Source of the DNA: Gymnopilus junonius | Lineage: Eukaryota > Basidiomycota > Agaricomycetes > Agaricales > Galerinaceae | DNA: 64,000 bases | Direction: 5' to 3' | Assembly: GCA_015501075.1 (NCBI GenBank) | Contig: JADNYJ010000098.1 | Coordinates: 83,229 to 147,228 of the forward strand | Translations under genes and position numbers: made by a program | Notes under the pieces: generated by a model | Databases searched by the model: none | What the model saw: the letters and a program-made list of their open reading frames with translations, nothing else | What the model was told of the DNA's origin: nothing | Shown: positions 1-11,735 of the stretch, one piece after another | How the letters are laid out: the number at the start of each line of letters is the position of its first letter | Numbering within the stretch: position 1 is the first letter of the stretch

Positions 1-1607
1 TCTGTCGTTTAATCATGGTATCAGCAAGACACGCAAACGACGGAAAAAATGAATATCACGAACCCGTTCAATTGACCAGGGAACCGCAGACTTGTGCTAA
101 CACCACACATAACTTGGGCAATCAACTAAAAAGTTTACCGGGTCAACAAGGCAAAATCACAACCAAAACCAATCAAGATGAACGCACGTTATTCAAGTCG
201 GGGAACGTAGGACTTTTGACCTTCAATGTCCGAACAGAGATGTCATATCTAGAATATTACAGCAGTGATGTTAACGATTATTGTTAGCGCACCATGAGGC
301 ATGATTATCAGGAATGGATCTTACAAAGCTTCGTTATCGATACAAATCGTCAGATCACTGTTGTCCACGAGCTGATGAACCGAAAGCATGGCGTTGTAGG
401 GCTAGAATCAAAACCTCAGCTCGACCAAGCCCCCAAGAAAATAGGACGACAGTTCAGCGAATTACCTCGACAACAGTTTCCGACACCTAGAATGAAGAAC
501 AGACAGAGTACACTGTTAGTCAGACAGTTCCCCAACAAAGGCAACGCGTCGACAAGAAATGGATGTATGCACGCACTTTTGGTGAAGGCAGAACGGAAAA
601 AGTAGCCATCATCCGGTCTGGATACTCCTCCCTCAGCTTGCTGAGCATCAGACTTCCCAAACCGGCTCCGGTACCTCCTCCGAGCGAGTGCAGGATCTGG
701 AAACCTTGCAGCGCCTCGCAGCTTTCGGATTGTCTACGCACGATGTCCTTGATAAGAATGAATGTAGGGGTCAGACACAATAGCGCTGGAAAGACCTGTG
801 AATAATGAGGGGACGTACGAGGATGGAATCCACCAGTTCTGCACCTTCCGTGTAATCTACGCGAAAATAATTTGGTCAGGAATTCGCTCTCACAAATACC
901 TCCACGCGAGTGAAGTCCACTCACATCCTTTTGCCCAATTGTTCCCAGCCCCCGAATCCGACGTTAAGTACGTATCGGGACGAAACAGATCTCCAAGCGC
1001 GCCGCTACGAAGCTAAGCAGATATAAAACAAATACACATATGCCATCAGATCCCTGCGATCCCGTACGATACCGAGTAAATCTCTCACTTTGTTGCACAC
1101 GCCCGACTCCAAATCGACCTGCACACTCCTCGGAACGTAACGCGGCTTGCCAGCATGGTGAACTTCGTCAAAATAGACTGAGGCCTGTCAGTAAATCAAA
1201 TTCGAACCAAACATCAGATGGACACGTGGAATGGTGAGAGGGAGTAGGGTCAGTTACTCTTTGGAGCTGGAGAGGATCTGTGCCGTGATATGCCTGTAGA
1301 AAAGGGTTTGGTGAGCGACACGACGCGTTGTTTGGCGGCAACGCGTCTAGATGGTACGAGATAGGCGGTGTAAAGGGGATGACGCACGCCAGAATTGTCT
1401 AAGCCGTGCTCTGCGAGGAGCATTTGCCAGAACGCTTCGCCGACCTACATTCGAACTGGTAGGATGCCGAGGTTTGCATGCATAAAAAAGCGTACCTGGT
1501 TGCCAGCTTGCCCCACCTTTCCAAACGGCCTTAGTCACGCGTACATGCAATACAGTTGCCAGAGAGATACCCACCTGGACATTGATAATCTCGCGCGACG
1601 AAGGCAT
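1..1607 (-). CDS. Divergent beta-tubulin paralogue, 3' end beyond window
   Basis: Tubulin of the beta class, a GTP-binding subunit of microtubules. Exons on the minus strand, each checked for GT..AG and phase: 1575-1607, 1496-1516, 1388-1444, 1258-1293, 1089-1184, 925-1012, 819-856, 577-747, 466-486, 325-401, 188-248, 64-125, and a last one starting at about position 1. Together they read as continuous tubulin: [42 protein letters not shown], the GTP loop [32 protein letters not shown] and SLRFPGQLN. It has no stop or frameshift, so it looks functional. It is divergent from ordinary fungal beta-tubulin: the start MPSSREI replaces MREI, and GQAGNQ replaces GQCGNQ. Two exons are only 21 nt. Gamma-tubulin was considered, but the [10 protein letters not shown] and YTEGAELVD segments are beta-like. 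The C-terminal half lies outside the window. Confidence 0.93.
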
Positions 1608-1769
1608 CTTCAGTATTCAGAGTTCAGCGCTTTTCTTTCAGGTGTCTCAAAGAGAAGAAACGGGTAAATGCCAAAGCTTCAGGAAAAATGTGGGTGGTTC
1701 GAGAACAAGAGACAGGGACCGATGACGCTAATCCATTTTTATACAGGAAATTATTATTTCTGCTATCCT

Positions 1770-2340
1770 CGGAGGCCGGCCTCCGTATTTCGGAGATAAA
1801 TCACGTTTTCTGGACGGAGATTGGCCGTTCGGAGCCATTCGGCCCTCCAAGCATGGCGGCTCCGGATCTGCGAGTCAGAAATAATTATTTGATTTTTCAC
1901 GTCACGCCCGTCCCCGAATTGATGCTCTCTAAGCAGCCCATCCTTTCCCCCGTGTTCTTCCATGTTCCTGACCTGGATCGCCTTCTCTCTCTCGTTTTTC
2001 TCTCGGTTGAGTCAGAAATCGTGATCAATGTCCGAAGACATCACTGCATAGGACTTCTAGACTTCTATGAATCCGTCCTATGTACCAACTGCAGTGCACT
2101 TCATCACCCATCATCGACATCGGCAGTCAGGATCATGTAAATCTGTAACTCCGGATTACGACCCGACGTCTGGGCACTGGGCACTCAGCAGCGTGCTGGC
2201 TGCATGGCTTGCACTCGATAACCACGAGGCTCCAACTTACTCATGTCAGTAGACGGACAACTCAGGCTCTAGCGGTACTGCTCTGACTCACTCGTGTTGA
2301 ACGCATGGCCCGAATTCTTGAACGCCGATCTCTAACCAAC
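1770..2340. repeat. Diverged duplicated non-coding block, copy A
   Basis: This stretch matches 3865-4322 in order: a GAGATAAA..ATGGCG..GCGAGTCA segment, a pyrimidine-rich segment around CTTCCATGTTCCTG with CTTCTCTCTCT, a GAGTCAG segment, and a final segment sharing GAGGCTCC, GACTCA.TCGTGT and CCGATCTCTAA.CAAC. Similarity is obvious by eye but interrupted by indels, so the duplication is old. No long open frame is shared by the two copies. The block lies upstream of the gene that starts at 5333 and behind the 5' end of the tubulin gene. Confidence 0.6.
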
Positions 2341-3864
2341 TGTGCACTGATATTTATTGATTTTGGGGACTGGACCTGCTGGTCGATTTATCGCCATCAC
2401 CATCTTTACCTTTTTCATCTCGTTTGTTGGAGGGGCAGTATCCTGGGATTCTAATCTATATCCATCCTTTGCCATTATACACCAGCAGAGAAGGCAAAAT
2501 TTGCAACTATACACTGCAGTCGTGCAATTTACATCCAGGTTCCAGTCAATGAGCGATCTCAAAATATTATAATAGCCTGAAACCGACGTCTGCTCAACCC
2601 TAATTCAGCAAGGATTTTGTCTTCTCTGCAAATGTGGATCCAAGTTGCAGCGCCTTTAGATTTAATCCTCTCATCAAAATACGGTTATCTCATTTCCTTT
2701 TACTTTCTTTCTACCAATTTTTTTCTTGTGGGTATATGATACGCCAGAATCATTCTGACCGAGTTCCAGTGCAGGTAGATTTTCACACACTGCAATCTGT
2801 AGCAGACATCTGCTATATCCACCTTCAACAACATATCGTTTCCTGCGTCCAGTCTTCTCGTCAAGAGAGTGGCCCTTTTATTTTTATTTTTATCGATTGC
2901 ATACAGCGTTATACTACCCGCACCTTTTTCAAGCTTCTAACTTGGGGATACGCTCTCGTCACTGAACTTGTGCTGTGACCACTATCTATGTGATACCGTC
3001 GTGATCTTCGAATTTCAGATTTGAAGCTTCAAAGTTCAAGCGTTCAAAAGTACATCTTCCTGTTACAACTGATCCTTCCTTTATCTACGCCCCTTTTACT
3101 GTTCTTTTTTCATTTGCATCCTGGGATCAAGCATGCATCGTTGCAACATATTTTTTACGGTATTATTGCTCCTTTGTCTTTCCCTTTTTTCCCTTTGTAT
3201 TCTGAACATTTGTGGCGCTTTGTATGATACGCCAATGCAAACCACTGATACAATTTTGTTCTGCAGTCGTTCTGGCCAGGTCCACATTTCAAGTGCAAGG
3301 AAACATTGCGCACACACAATTTATGCTTCACTTCAGACTGTACCTGAGGCCGATACTCTGCATTTCCTTTGCTGCGCCGACTTTCCTCGTTATTGAGGTC
3401 TTTGTTTTTATTTTTTGGTACTAACATCCAAGTCAGTGGTCCCTCAGGCCTGTTTGTGTAATTCAATCTGACGATTATTTCTACATGGGTGAGTATGACG
3501 TTTACACCTTCGATTGCTGTGTATAATAGGACTACAATGTTCGCAAAGAGGTGCGTATCTAAGCGTATACCCAACTATCCAGGTGGTAAATTAAACATCG
3601 ACAATTGTCAAGATTCAGTTGTAACCCTCTCCCTTCGTCCTGGATCATGAAGTTCTGATACCAGGCGTAAAGGGCTTGTAACCACTTTAATCAGAGACTT
3701 TCGAACCTTTCCGTTTCGGCTTCTTCTATTCATTCTTCCCACTGTACATTCTTTTGTGAAGATGGTCGTCACTTGAGAATGTCAAGCGTCCTGTATTCGT
3801 TCAGTACCTTTTTTCCCCCAACGTCTCTACTTTTACGAAAAAAAAGAGATTCGAGAACCAGCCT
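2341..3864. other. Non-coding, pyrimidine-rich spacer with short repeated motifs
   Basis: No convincing gene. The strand is rich in T and C. Short motifs recur here and in the next spacer: GATACGCC near 2739 and 3228 (GATATGCC near 4619), and CAGTCGTTCTGGCCAGGT near 3265 and 4650. They suggest several rounds of partial duplication. The open frames here differ between repeat copies and are judged spurious. Confidence 0.5.
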
Positions 3865-4322
3865 AGATAGCGGTATTTAGGAGATAAACCCCTTGTCTTG
3901 AGCACGAATTGGCCTTTCGTAGCCTCAAACATGGCGACTCTGGATTTGCGAGTCACAATAACATTTCTTTTGGGTTTATTTTTGTTAATGTCACTTAGCT
4001 AAGCCTGGTGTTGCTTCTCGTCCCCCGAATGGATGCTGTCTGAGCACCAGCTGGCTCTTCTTCCATTTCTTCCATGTTCCTGGCATGCACCATCCTTCTC
4101 TCTCTTTTTTTTTCTCTCGCTCGAGTCAGGAATGAGTTGAAATAAGAACGACAGATAGCGAGCAGTGTGCCGGCTGCGTGGTACACTCACTCACGCAATC
4201 AGCATGAGGCTCCGACATTATTACGATGGGTGGACGGACGCCTCAGTCTCCGGCGCACTGACTCTACTGACTCATTCGTGTCGATTGCGCACGAGTTTAA
4301 GAACCCCGATCTCTAATCAACC
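3865..4322. repeat. Diverged duplicated non-coding block, copy B
   Basis: Second copy of the block at 1770-2340, same orientation, about 2.1 kb away. Shared landmarks appear in the same order: GAGATAAA, ATGGCG, TTGCGAGTCA, CCCCGAAT, CTTCCATGTTCCTG, CTCTCTCT, GAGTCAGGAATGA and GATCTCTAATCAACC. A further similar piece follows at 4390-4500 (GCATGGCTTGCACTCGA), which is like 2203-2220 and 2352-2430. The function is unknown. Confidence 0.6.
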
Positions 4323-5332
4323 ATCCCCTTTTTTTCTTTTCTCCCTTTACGCTCTAGGCTCTATTTTTTTATTTTTTACTCTTTTTGCTGCATGGCTTGC
4401 ACTCGAGGGTCCTCAGGCTTTGGACAATGGACCTACTATTGCCAGTTGATGGTCACCATTATTTTCCTATTTATCTCTTTCATCCCTCTTTTTTTTGGCG
4501 AGGCGATACACTTTTTATTTCATTTTTTGTCACCTTCAAGTTTTGAGCTTTGGATGTACAGTTTCTTATCTTTTCCCATTTCCCCTCTGAATCATTTTTG
4601 CGACACTATATGTAACTGATATGCCGGTGCATAGGACCATGTATGGATGCAGTCGTTCTGGCCAGGTACACCCATCGTGCGCAAAGACTTCACGCAATCA
4701 GAGGCCTATGTCTGCTCATGGTAAGCTCCACGATATCTCTGAAATGGCGTACTCGTATTGCTGGTCGAGGGGCCTCTTACTTTCTTGTTTTTATCAGAGT
4801 GTTGTGCATACGCTTGAGGATTACGTTCGCCTTAAACTGTTATTCTGATAGGTTTCATCAAACGATCAGCAAATGATGCCGTGATAAATGTCAAAAAAAT
4901 TGTTCGTGTCGGCGGAATTAACTTTTGGTAGACTGAGAGTTTGTGTACATATAAGGTGGTCGTGTAGTAAGTAGCATGTCTTGTTCATGATGAAGGAGGA
5001 GTAAATACAAGGTCGCCAAGTTGAATATAGATAAAGATATGTCGGAGTTTGTCGGAAGCTTAACAGGTTTGCTTCTCACACCCCGTTGCAGGCTGACGAT
5101 ATCCCTAACCTTATCCACGCCCTGGCCTCAGAAAAGTCGATGTAAGCGCACCAAGGCCTGCACCCCCGCGTACGTCCCTCTGATGCATGTTCCACATTAT
5201 CGCCTTGTTTTCTGACATGAATTTTCACCAGGAAGCAGTTAACCAACAATTTTGAATTGATTTTTAACCCCCAAAAACTCTTTTTTTTCGCACCTTTTCC
5301 TTTTCGCAATTGCGATTTGCGAAAAAAGAGTT
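4323..5332. other. Upstream spacer of the AT-hook gene
   Basis: No gene recognised. It contains another copy of the CAGTCGTTCTGGCCAGGT motif near 4650 and ends in a run of T with the short inverted sequence TTCGCAATTGCGATTTGCGAA just before the start codon at 5333. It probably includes the promoter of the next gene, but no clear TATA box was identified. Confidence 0.45.
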
Positions 5333-7713
5333 ATGGATAATAATCACCATAACCACGTATTCGATCCCGCCCTGCAGTCTGTCGTCGAGCAGAATCAGCA
5401 GCAGCTCGGCCAGCACCTCAATCACGATCATAATCCCGCCCACGATGTACCGCCAGCAGGGACCCCCAACCCCGGTCTCAGTGCGTCGGATGGAACAGGA
5501 GCAACAGCCGCGGGAGGGGAGACACCGGTGAAGAGGCGACCTGGTCGACCCAAGGGCAGCACGAAGAAAAACCTGCTGGGGAATGGGTCGCCCGCCCCGC
5601 CAAAGATCAAGCGACCGGTGGGCAGACCGCGGAAGGACGGCTTCCCTGCTGGCTCGGTGGGTCCGAGGGTGAAGAAGGAGAGAACGGCGGGTGTGCCGAT
5701 GGTTCGTTTGTTCCCAATCTGTCCAACTCAACCAGACTAACCGCGCCTTTAGGTCCAATACGGCGCACCATTGCCAGGCGTGGGCTACCCGCCCATGGCA
5801 TTCGGCTACTCCATCAGCGCGCCGCTCCCTCCCGCTCCGCCGCCGCCGATGTTCCATATCGACCCCTCGCTCGCCGGGCCCGAGGGCGGCGGGGACGACT
5901 GGGCCGAACTCGCCCGGACAAATCCCAACGCGTTCCTGTCGACGCTCCTCGTCTCTCTCGCCGCGCCCAACCCGGTCTCCAGCGCCGGGCCGACCGTCGA
6001 AGAGGCTTTCAAATCGCACCTGGGCTCGCTCGCGCCGAACCAGCAACAGGCGCAGCCGATTCCCTCGCTCTATTCCCTGCTCAAGACCTTCTGGCTGCCC
6101 TCCAGTCCGGCCTATTTCTCCCTGACCGCTTCGACATCCACGGCCCGCACGCCGTCCGAGCACCGATTCCTCTACTGGGATCCGCAGCCCCTCGTCTTCA
6201 ATGGCATCGCCTGCCCCAGCTGCTCCGCGCCGCTCATCAACAAGGGCCGCATCAGCTCAGGGCCCCTCAAGATCTACGACATCGAGCGACCTTTCTTCAT
6301 CATCGGGTGCGAATACGTCTGCCGCTCCCCCATCTGCCTCGCCGCCACCTCGTCCAACGAAGGCCGCAAATTCGCATCCACCGACTCGTCTATTCTCCGC
6401 TCGCTGCCTATGCTCCTCAAGGACGAGTTCCCCGCGCGGTTGTTGAATGGCGAGGCGGACGCAGGGAGCGGGCCCAATGTATGGAATTGGAAAGCGATGG
6501 GGGTCAGCACGGGCTTGTGGAATTTGGTCATGGCAGCGCTGAGGAATGGGCTGAGAAAGGATGTGATTCAGAGACTCGTATGGGCGATGCAGCACAAGAT
6601 GCCCGAGAGGCCGCTAGAGAACGGTGTTGGGCCCGGTGTCGTCCAACAGCCGCCGCCATCACAAGCAGAATCCGCTCAGCACGACCCTGACCATGATAAG
6701 ATGGAGGAAGAGGAAGATGAGGTTGGGGATAATGACGCGCATGACGCCGAGATGACACCCGCACCCTCCGCAGCTGGACCGAGCCAGCCACAGCCCCCAC
6801 CGCAGACGATCTCATCCAACGTAGGTTTTCTCTGTCCGCCTCTATGCTCAATGTTGCGACAACACAACAAATTAATGATTCAGGGTTTTTTTTCTATATT
6901 TTGATTCTAGGCTTTTTCGGATGCGTTTAGCAATGCATGGACGGAAAATACGGCGATGACGGATGCCGTGACTGTACCTGCACCTTCTTCTTCTTCAAAG
7001 GGACCCTCTTCTTCGACACCCGTGCAGAATGGTAGTCGAAATGGAAATATTACCTCTCCTCCTTCACACCACTCTGTTACTCCTACTGTCCCTTCCTCGT
7101 CATCACCACAACATCATCAGCAACCTCAGCCTCAACCACAACCACAGCCTCAACCCCAACCCCAACTCCAACCTCAATCTCAGCCTCAACCCCAGCCTCA
7201 GCACATGATGCAACCTCCTCCAATGTTAGCGCAAAGCTACAACCCCTACACAACATATCCTTTCGCGTCCTACGCAGCATACATGCCCCACCAACTTGTT
7301 CCCTTAACCGTTCCTTCATCCTCCTCTTCACTACCCACAAGCGCAAGCGCAAGCACTGCATCAACAACAACAGCAACAACAACGAACGGCATCACATCAC
7401 CCACACCCATCGTGCCCTCCTCCTCCTCCGTCGCCGCCCCTCCCAACTCCAGACGCGTCCCCAAACCCAAGTCCAAGTCCACCCCCAACCCCCCATGCAC
7501 ATCCCCCCTCCACCTCCACCCCCCGGCGGTGGGACCCCCATCAGCGGCTCCAAGCGCTCCCCGCGACATTGCTGCAAATGCGGCTCGCAGGAGTGTAAAG
7601 GCAAGGGCGGCCGCTCGTTTTGCACGAATGGGTGTCAGGATTGTGGGAAGCTCGAGTGTAAGGGAAGGAATAGTCGGAGACCGGATAAGAGGTGTGATGA
7701 GGGTTGGAATTAG
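5333..7713 (+). CDS. AT-hook protein with DUF6729-like and C-terminal Cys-rich domains
   Basis: Exon 1 is 5333-5701, exon 2 5753-6820 and exon 3 from 6911; all junctions are GT..AG in phase 0. The N-terminus has AT-hook cores (KRRPGRPKG, KRPVGRPRK), which bind AT-rich minor grooves. The middle resembles the basidiomycete DUF6729 domain (FLYWDPQPL, GIACPSCSAPL, CEYVCRSPICL). Next come acidic, Pro/Gln- and Ser-rich low-complexity stretches. The C-terminus is Cys-rich (CCKCGSQECKGKG, CQDCGKLECKGRN) and is probably metal-binding. The Cys-rich part (7562-7700) is one frame away from the start of exon 3. An intron at 7412-7452 (41 nt) would restore the frame, but its donor GTGCCC is weak; a 1-nt change in the C runs near 7480-7512 is the alternative. 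A nuclear DNA-associated role is inferred from the hooks. The long minus-strand frame over 5264-6163 is a GC-rich shadow. Confidence 0.8.
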
Positions 7714-9102
7714 TTTGAGGAGGGGAGGGGAGGGGAGGTTGAGTGGGTTGGGAGGATGCTGTGGGTGTTTTTGGATTGTGGGTGTGGGTGGTTAACCGCT
7801 TATTGTTTCTTTTTCTTTCTTTTTGTTTCTGGTTATGTCGGCAAATGCTTTATAACTTTAAATCGGGACCTTGATGTTTTTCATTCTATTGTTCCATCCC
7901 CTCCTTCCCCCCCTTTCTTCTTCCTCTTTATTTCACTCGTATCCGTGTTTATTTTTCAATTTTTCAGACCCACTACTGGTACAGTAAGTATAACGGTTGT
8001 TCATCATCATCATCATCATCATTTTTTTTTGAGTCCATGATCATGTAAATGGTAAATGTGTTTGTTTTCATAGGTTCATAGTTCCGTAGTTCCGCGTCTC
8101 CTGACTCTCCTCATCCTCATCCTCATCGATCCATCCTGCATTTGTAGTATATGCACATGTGTTTTGTACGTGGGTTTCGTTCATGTCCATTTTCCCATTT
8201 TGTTTTTGTTTCATTTTTACTTTTACTTTTTTTTTGGATTCTCGTTCCCATTTTCCTTTTATTTTTTTAGTTTCTTACCCTTGAATTATTTTTCCTTGAC
8301 ATTTCTTTTTTCCTTTCCAAAGCTTCTTTCTGTAAAGAATACGAATGATGCGTCTGCCTGCCTGATCCTGGGTCGAAATTCTTTCCTTCTCGCAGTCCTT
8401 TATGTCACGAATCCTTTGCGAAGCTTCAAAGCTTCACGCTGTCCTGCTTCTGGTGATCTGCAGACTGCATACTGTTATTTGCAGAAACAGGGAGTCTCAT
8501 GATGCTGTGGCATCCCCTGAAAATATCTCCTACTTGACTGGTCACTGCAGGGGGTTTCTCCGTTCCGCTTCAACGTGTCCCGTCTTCAACGCTGTTCGAA
8601 TCTGACAGCGCAAGTATTATAAAGGATACTCAAAACGAGGTGTCGTCGCTCTTTCTTAGACTGGCGAGCCCAATCTGAGCCTTGAGGAGAGTCGACTGTC
8701 AAACTCGGCGTTCGGGATGTCCGCGTCATGTCATGAAGGACCGACTCCCAGGTGGGAGAGGTATACACGGTGCCTGTCAGGACGCTAATCCAATGATTAT
8801 GACAGACTGGACAGTCGACGGAAATATACCTGCTTGTCATACCGACAAGGCTCTCTCCCTCTGTGGTTTGAGGAGTTAGAAATAGTCTTCGGCGTGCGTG
8901 GTGTGTCGTTGTCTGTTGCACATGTAGGTTTTTCCTGAAGTAAAAGGCAGTGCATATTTCAAACGCAAGAAAAAAACAGTATCTTACCAGGACATTTGGA
9001 TACTGTGAGCTTCGCCTAAAACCATTTGACTCCTTAAATGCAGGAAAAAGAAGCTTTGCGACGCACTCTTTGAAGCTGGTCTTCCTAGTCTGAGCTCTTT
9101 CC
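7714..9102. other. Intergenic region with a CAT microsatellite
   Basis: This is the 3' region of the AT-hook gene followed by the 5' region of the secreted-protein gene. It holds a (CAT)n tract at about 8001-8022 and a CCTCAT repeat near 8106-8130, plus long T-rich runs around 8170-8330. The 180-codon frame on the minus strand (8586-9128) overlaps the next gene's first exon in antisense and shows no domain, so it is not called. Confidence 0.5.
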
Positions 9103-9977
9103 ATGTCAAGAGCAGGCCTCAACATCATTTATTTCCTCTGCTTTCTGGCCTTTATTGGCTTTGTTTTACCTTCTCCCATACCTGAACGCCTTTCACAGTA
9201 AGTGTACCAACTGTTAACCAGAGGCGCGTATCATTTTTATTTTTTTTCTTCTTTCTTTCTTAGTAGCCTCGCTCGCCACACAGGCAAGGAGTTGACGAAT
9301 GAGTTGCTTGCTCGGTCCTTTGAAACTTTGTTGGTAGATCGAGAGCTCGACAGTGAAGATCGTAATTATTTAAAGGTAAGTCGAAGTTTCTGCTGGAACA
9401 TTATGGAAATATTGACCAAAACTCTACACCCCAGCGCGATTATCTTTCCCTCCTTGAAGGCTGTGATATCACCCCCAGTAAAAACGAAGGACCAACAAAC
9501 CCCAACCTTCAACGCCGCAGCGTCTTCTCCAAGCTGAAGCACGCCGTAAAGCGCGCCGCCAATAAGATCAAAAAAGGCGTCAAAAAGGTAGGAAAAGGGT
9601 TCCAGAAGGCCGCCCACTACCTGAAAGAAAATGGGGCCAAAATCGGTAAATTCGGTCTCAAGATCCTAGCTGCCACCGCGAGTGCCGCTGGGAGACTCAC
9701 GAAATTTATTCCTGGAGTGGGGACGGCGGTATCGATGGCGTTAAAGGGTGTCGCTATGGGTGCGAATATTGCCTCTGATAAGATCCATGTGCATCTTGGG
9801 GGTGCGTTGGGTAAAATTGCGGGAGGGTTGAATTATGTCATTAGTCCTATGGGTCAGTCTGTTTTTTTTTCGATGGCGTATGATTTTTATTGGCTTTTCC
9901 TCCATTTAGGGGCTGCTTCGAAGAAGTTGGGCGGGGCTAGCGTCGCTGCCAACTTGTTTGGTCGAGAGTACTTTTGA
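9103..9977 (+). CDS. Secreted lysine-rich helical protein (uncharacterised)
   Basis: Exons 9103-9197, 9264-9375, 9435-9852 and 9910-9977; all introns are GT..AG and the frame is continuous, giving 230 residues. Residues 1-24 form a typical signal peptide (IIYFLCFLAFIGFVL core, then PSPIPERL). A dibasic RR at 96-97 could be a Kex2-type processing site. Residues 98-133 contain 12 Lys/Arg and no Asp/Glu, spaced as an amphipathic helix (for example KLKHAVKRAANKIKKGVKK). Then follows a Gly/Ala-rich hydrophobic stretch (FIPGVGTAVSMALKGVAMG). The pattern is that of membrane-active secreted polypeptides, but no known family is recognised and function is not assigned. The last intron (57 nt) is a multiple of three and has no stop, so it can be retained in frame, adding 19 mostly hydrophobic residues. 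The second acceptor is ambiguous by 3 nt (9264 or 9267). Confidence 0.8.
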
Positions 9978-10256
9978 AGTGAATAAAGAGAATCCAGATC
10001 CACATATTAAGATGTAACCTGAGTACTTCCTGAAGGCGCACATGAGTAATGTTATCTCTCTACATCAAGTGTCAGGTGGTATGTGTGTCCAAGACCAGCA
10101 AGTGGTTTCTCCGACTTCTATCCTTTCCTCACGGATACAATTTCGAGCAAGGAGAATTCTTATTCGTGAATCTTGTTCGACCAGGAATACAGAACGAAGT
10201 AGCCTTTATTGGAACGTCATCGATCCTCATGTCCTCTTCTCTTTTCGTGACGATAT

Positions 10257-10796
10257 CTAATTGGAGAGAAAGCGGACCGGTTGACAGTAAACGTTAGCAT
10301 ATGCAATATAAGAGTGGACAAGCCATACATAAACGCCTTCCAAGGGCTTTTCATTTTGTCGCTTGAGGACATGGTCGCCAGCTGGTGCTTCGGGGTTGGC
10401 CCCGATATGGATAGGAAGATGTGAAGAGGCTAGTAATAGTGTATTGTTATCGTATTTGGCGAGTAGTTGACGCATTTCTTTATTCTCCTTTTCAAACGCG
10501 CAATGTCCCTTTCCAACTCCTCGACCTTCACTTGCAGCGAAGGAATTGTTGATACTTGTTCATCGGTAGATACAACGGCGGCTTGTGGTGTAGTTGTTGT
10601 CTTCTCCATCTAGGGTGGGTTATCGGAAGGTGCAATAATACCAGTATGCACGCAGCGTAAATACCTGCTCAACGTATGCCTTCCGTTTCACTTGATATCT
10701 AGCTTGTGATTGTAATTGGGCTGTAACGCGGCGGCTAACTTGATGATTCTCGAGCTGTGACGAATCTTCTACTTCGGAATAGGGAAGTCTTTCCAT
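10257..10796 (-). pseudogene. bZIP-like gene with a 1-nt frameshift
   Basis: Exon 1 10665-10796 and exon 2 from 10609 downward, joined by a GT..AG intron in phase 0. The protein has a basic stretch (QARYQVKRKAYVEQMEK) followed by heptad-like sequence (SLQVKVEELERDIARL). Near 10490 the reading frame breaks: the natural continuation EKENKEMRQLLAKYD lies in another frame, which then runs to a stop at 10257, while the original frame stops soon after. A single missing base explains this. The layout resembles small fungal bZIP transcription factors, but the basic region lacks a textbook N-x7-R/K signature, so the family call is tentative. It could be a live gene with a sequencing error. Convergent to the secreted-protein gene. 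Confidence 0.5.
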
Positions 10797-11735
10797 AGAT
10801 CGATCTCAGACTTTTAGGAGGCTATCTGTGGTGCTGCGCCATGGAAGGATGGAAGAGCAAGTTAGACCGTGAGGTCTGTCTGTCTGTGAAGTAGCCCGGG
10901 TCCTGGGAGCAAGGCTCAAGTGACAAGCGCCCACGCCTTCACAGAACGAAGTCATGTGTGCACGGATGTTCCCGGCCAATTTAGTCATCGGCCGAAGCTT
11001 GCGTCGTACTACTATATCTTCTACGCGGCTAAGGTGCATTCAACCAGAAAGGTCCTCAACAATTTGGTGAAAGAGGCAAGATAGGCTTCGTACGAGGATC
11101 CTCCATCTGCATTAAGTGGAGTTTCTCTGCCGTTAGGCTTTCTGTACGCTGGTCTTACCAGAATAGTCTGAGCCGGCCTAATCATTCAGCGTGTCGAAGT
11201 GCTGACGTCGGAGCTTCTGTCTGGTCCTAACTTAGAGGAATGTCTGCGAGGAAGGAAACGGAGAGCATCTCTGATGTCCTCAAATCTTTGGAACCTCACT
11301 CAAACCTCGCCCGCTTGGCATTCCTCAGGCTGCGGTTGAAAATTCGCCGGAGTATACATAAAGATGTCCGCGAACGTAAGAAATGTGTGTATTATTGCTT
11401 GCTTTCGAACTTTCTATGCGATGTTATTGGGAGACGCATCCCTGTGCTTGCAAAATTTACCACATGCTCAATACAATCGTGGTTGTCAGTTTAAGATTGT
11501 CATGTTTGGTTTTCCTATCCCTTTATTACATCATTCTGACCTCACAGACAGCCGAATGAAGGGGGAGGTAGAAGAGGGTCGATTGCGGATCTACTTGTCG
11601 TCCTTCATTAGTGGGCAAACACAGTATCGCGGAAAAAAATTATCCTTCCAGTTCAAAAGACGTGTATACAGAGCCGCACTATATTATATAGAGGCTCAAT
11701 GTTGGAAAATTCTGCAATGAATTGGAAGATCGCTA
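10797..11735. other. No convincing gene
   Basis: Several short frames occur on both strands (11240-11494 and 11364-11720 plus, 10806-11039 minus) but none shows a domain, signal peptide or splice pattern that could be supported. Part of it may be the upstream region of the bZIP-like gene. Confidence 0.4.

Noticed and set aside
5264..6163. A 299-codon frame on the minus strand over the AT-hook gene
   Set aside because: It lies opposite a GC-rich exon with clear domains, has Arg/Gly-biased composition and no motif; it is a shadow.
8586..9128. A 180-codon minus-strand frame
   Set aside because: It overlaps the first exon of the secreted-protein gene in antisense and shows no domain or splice context.
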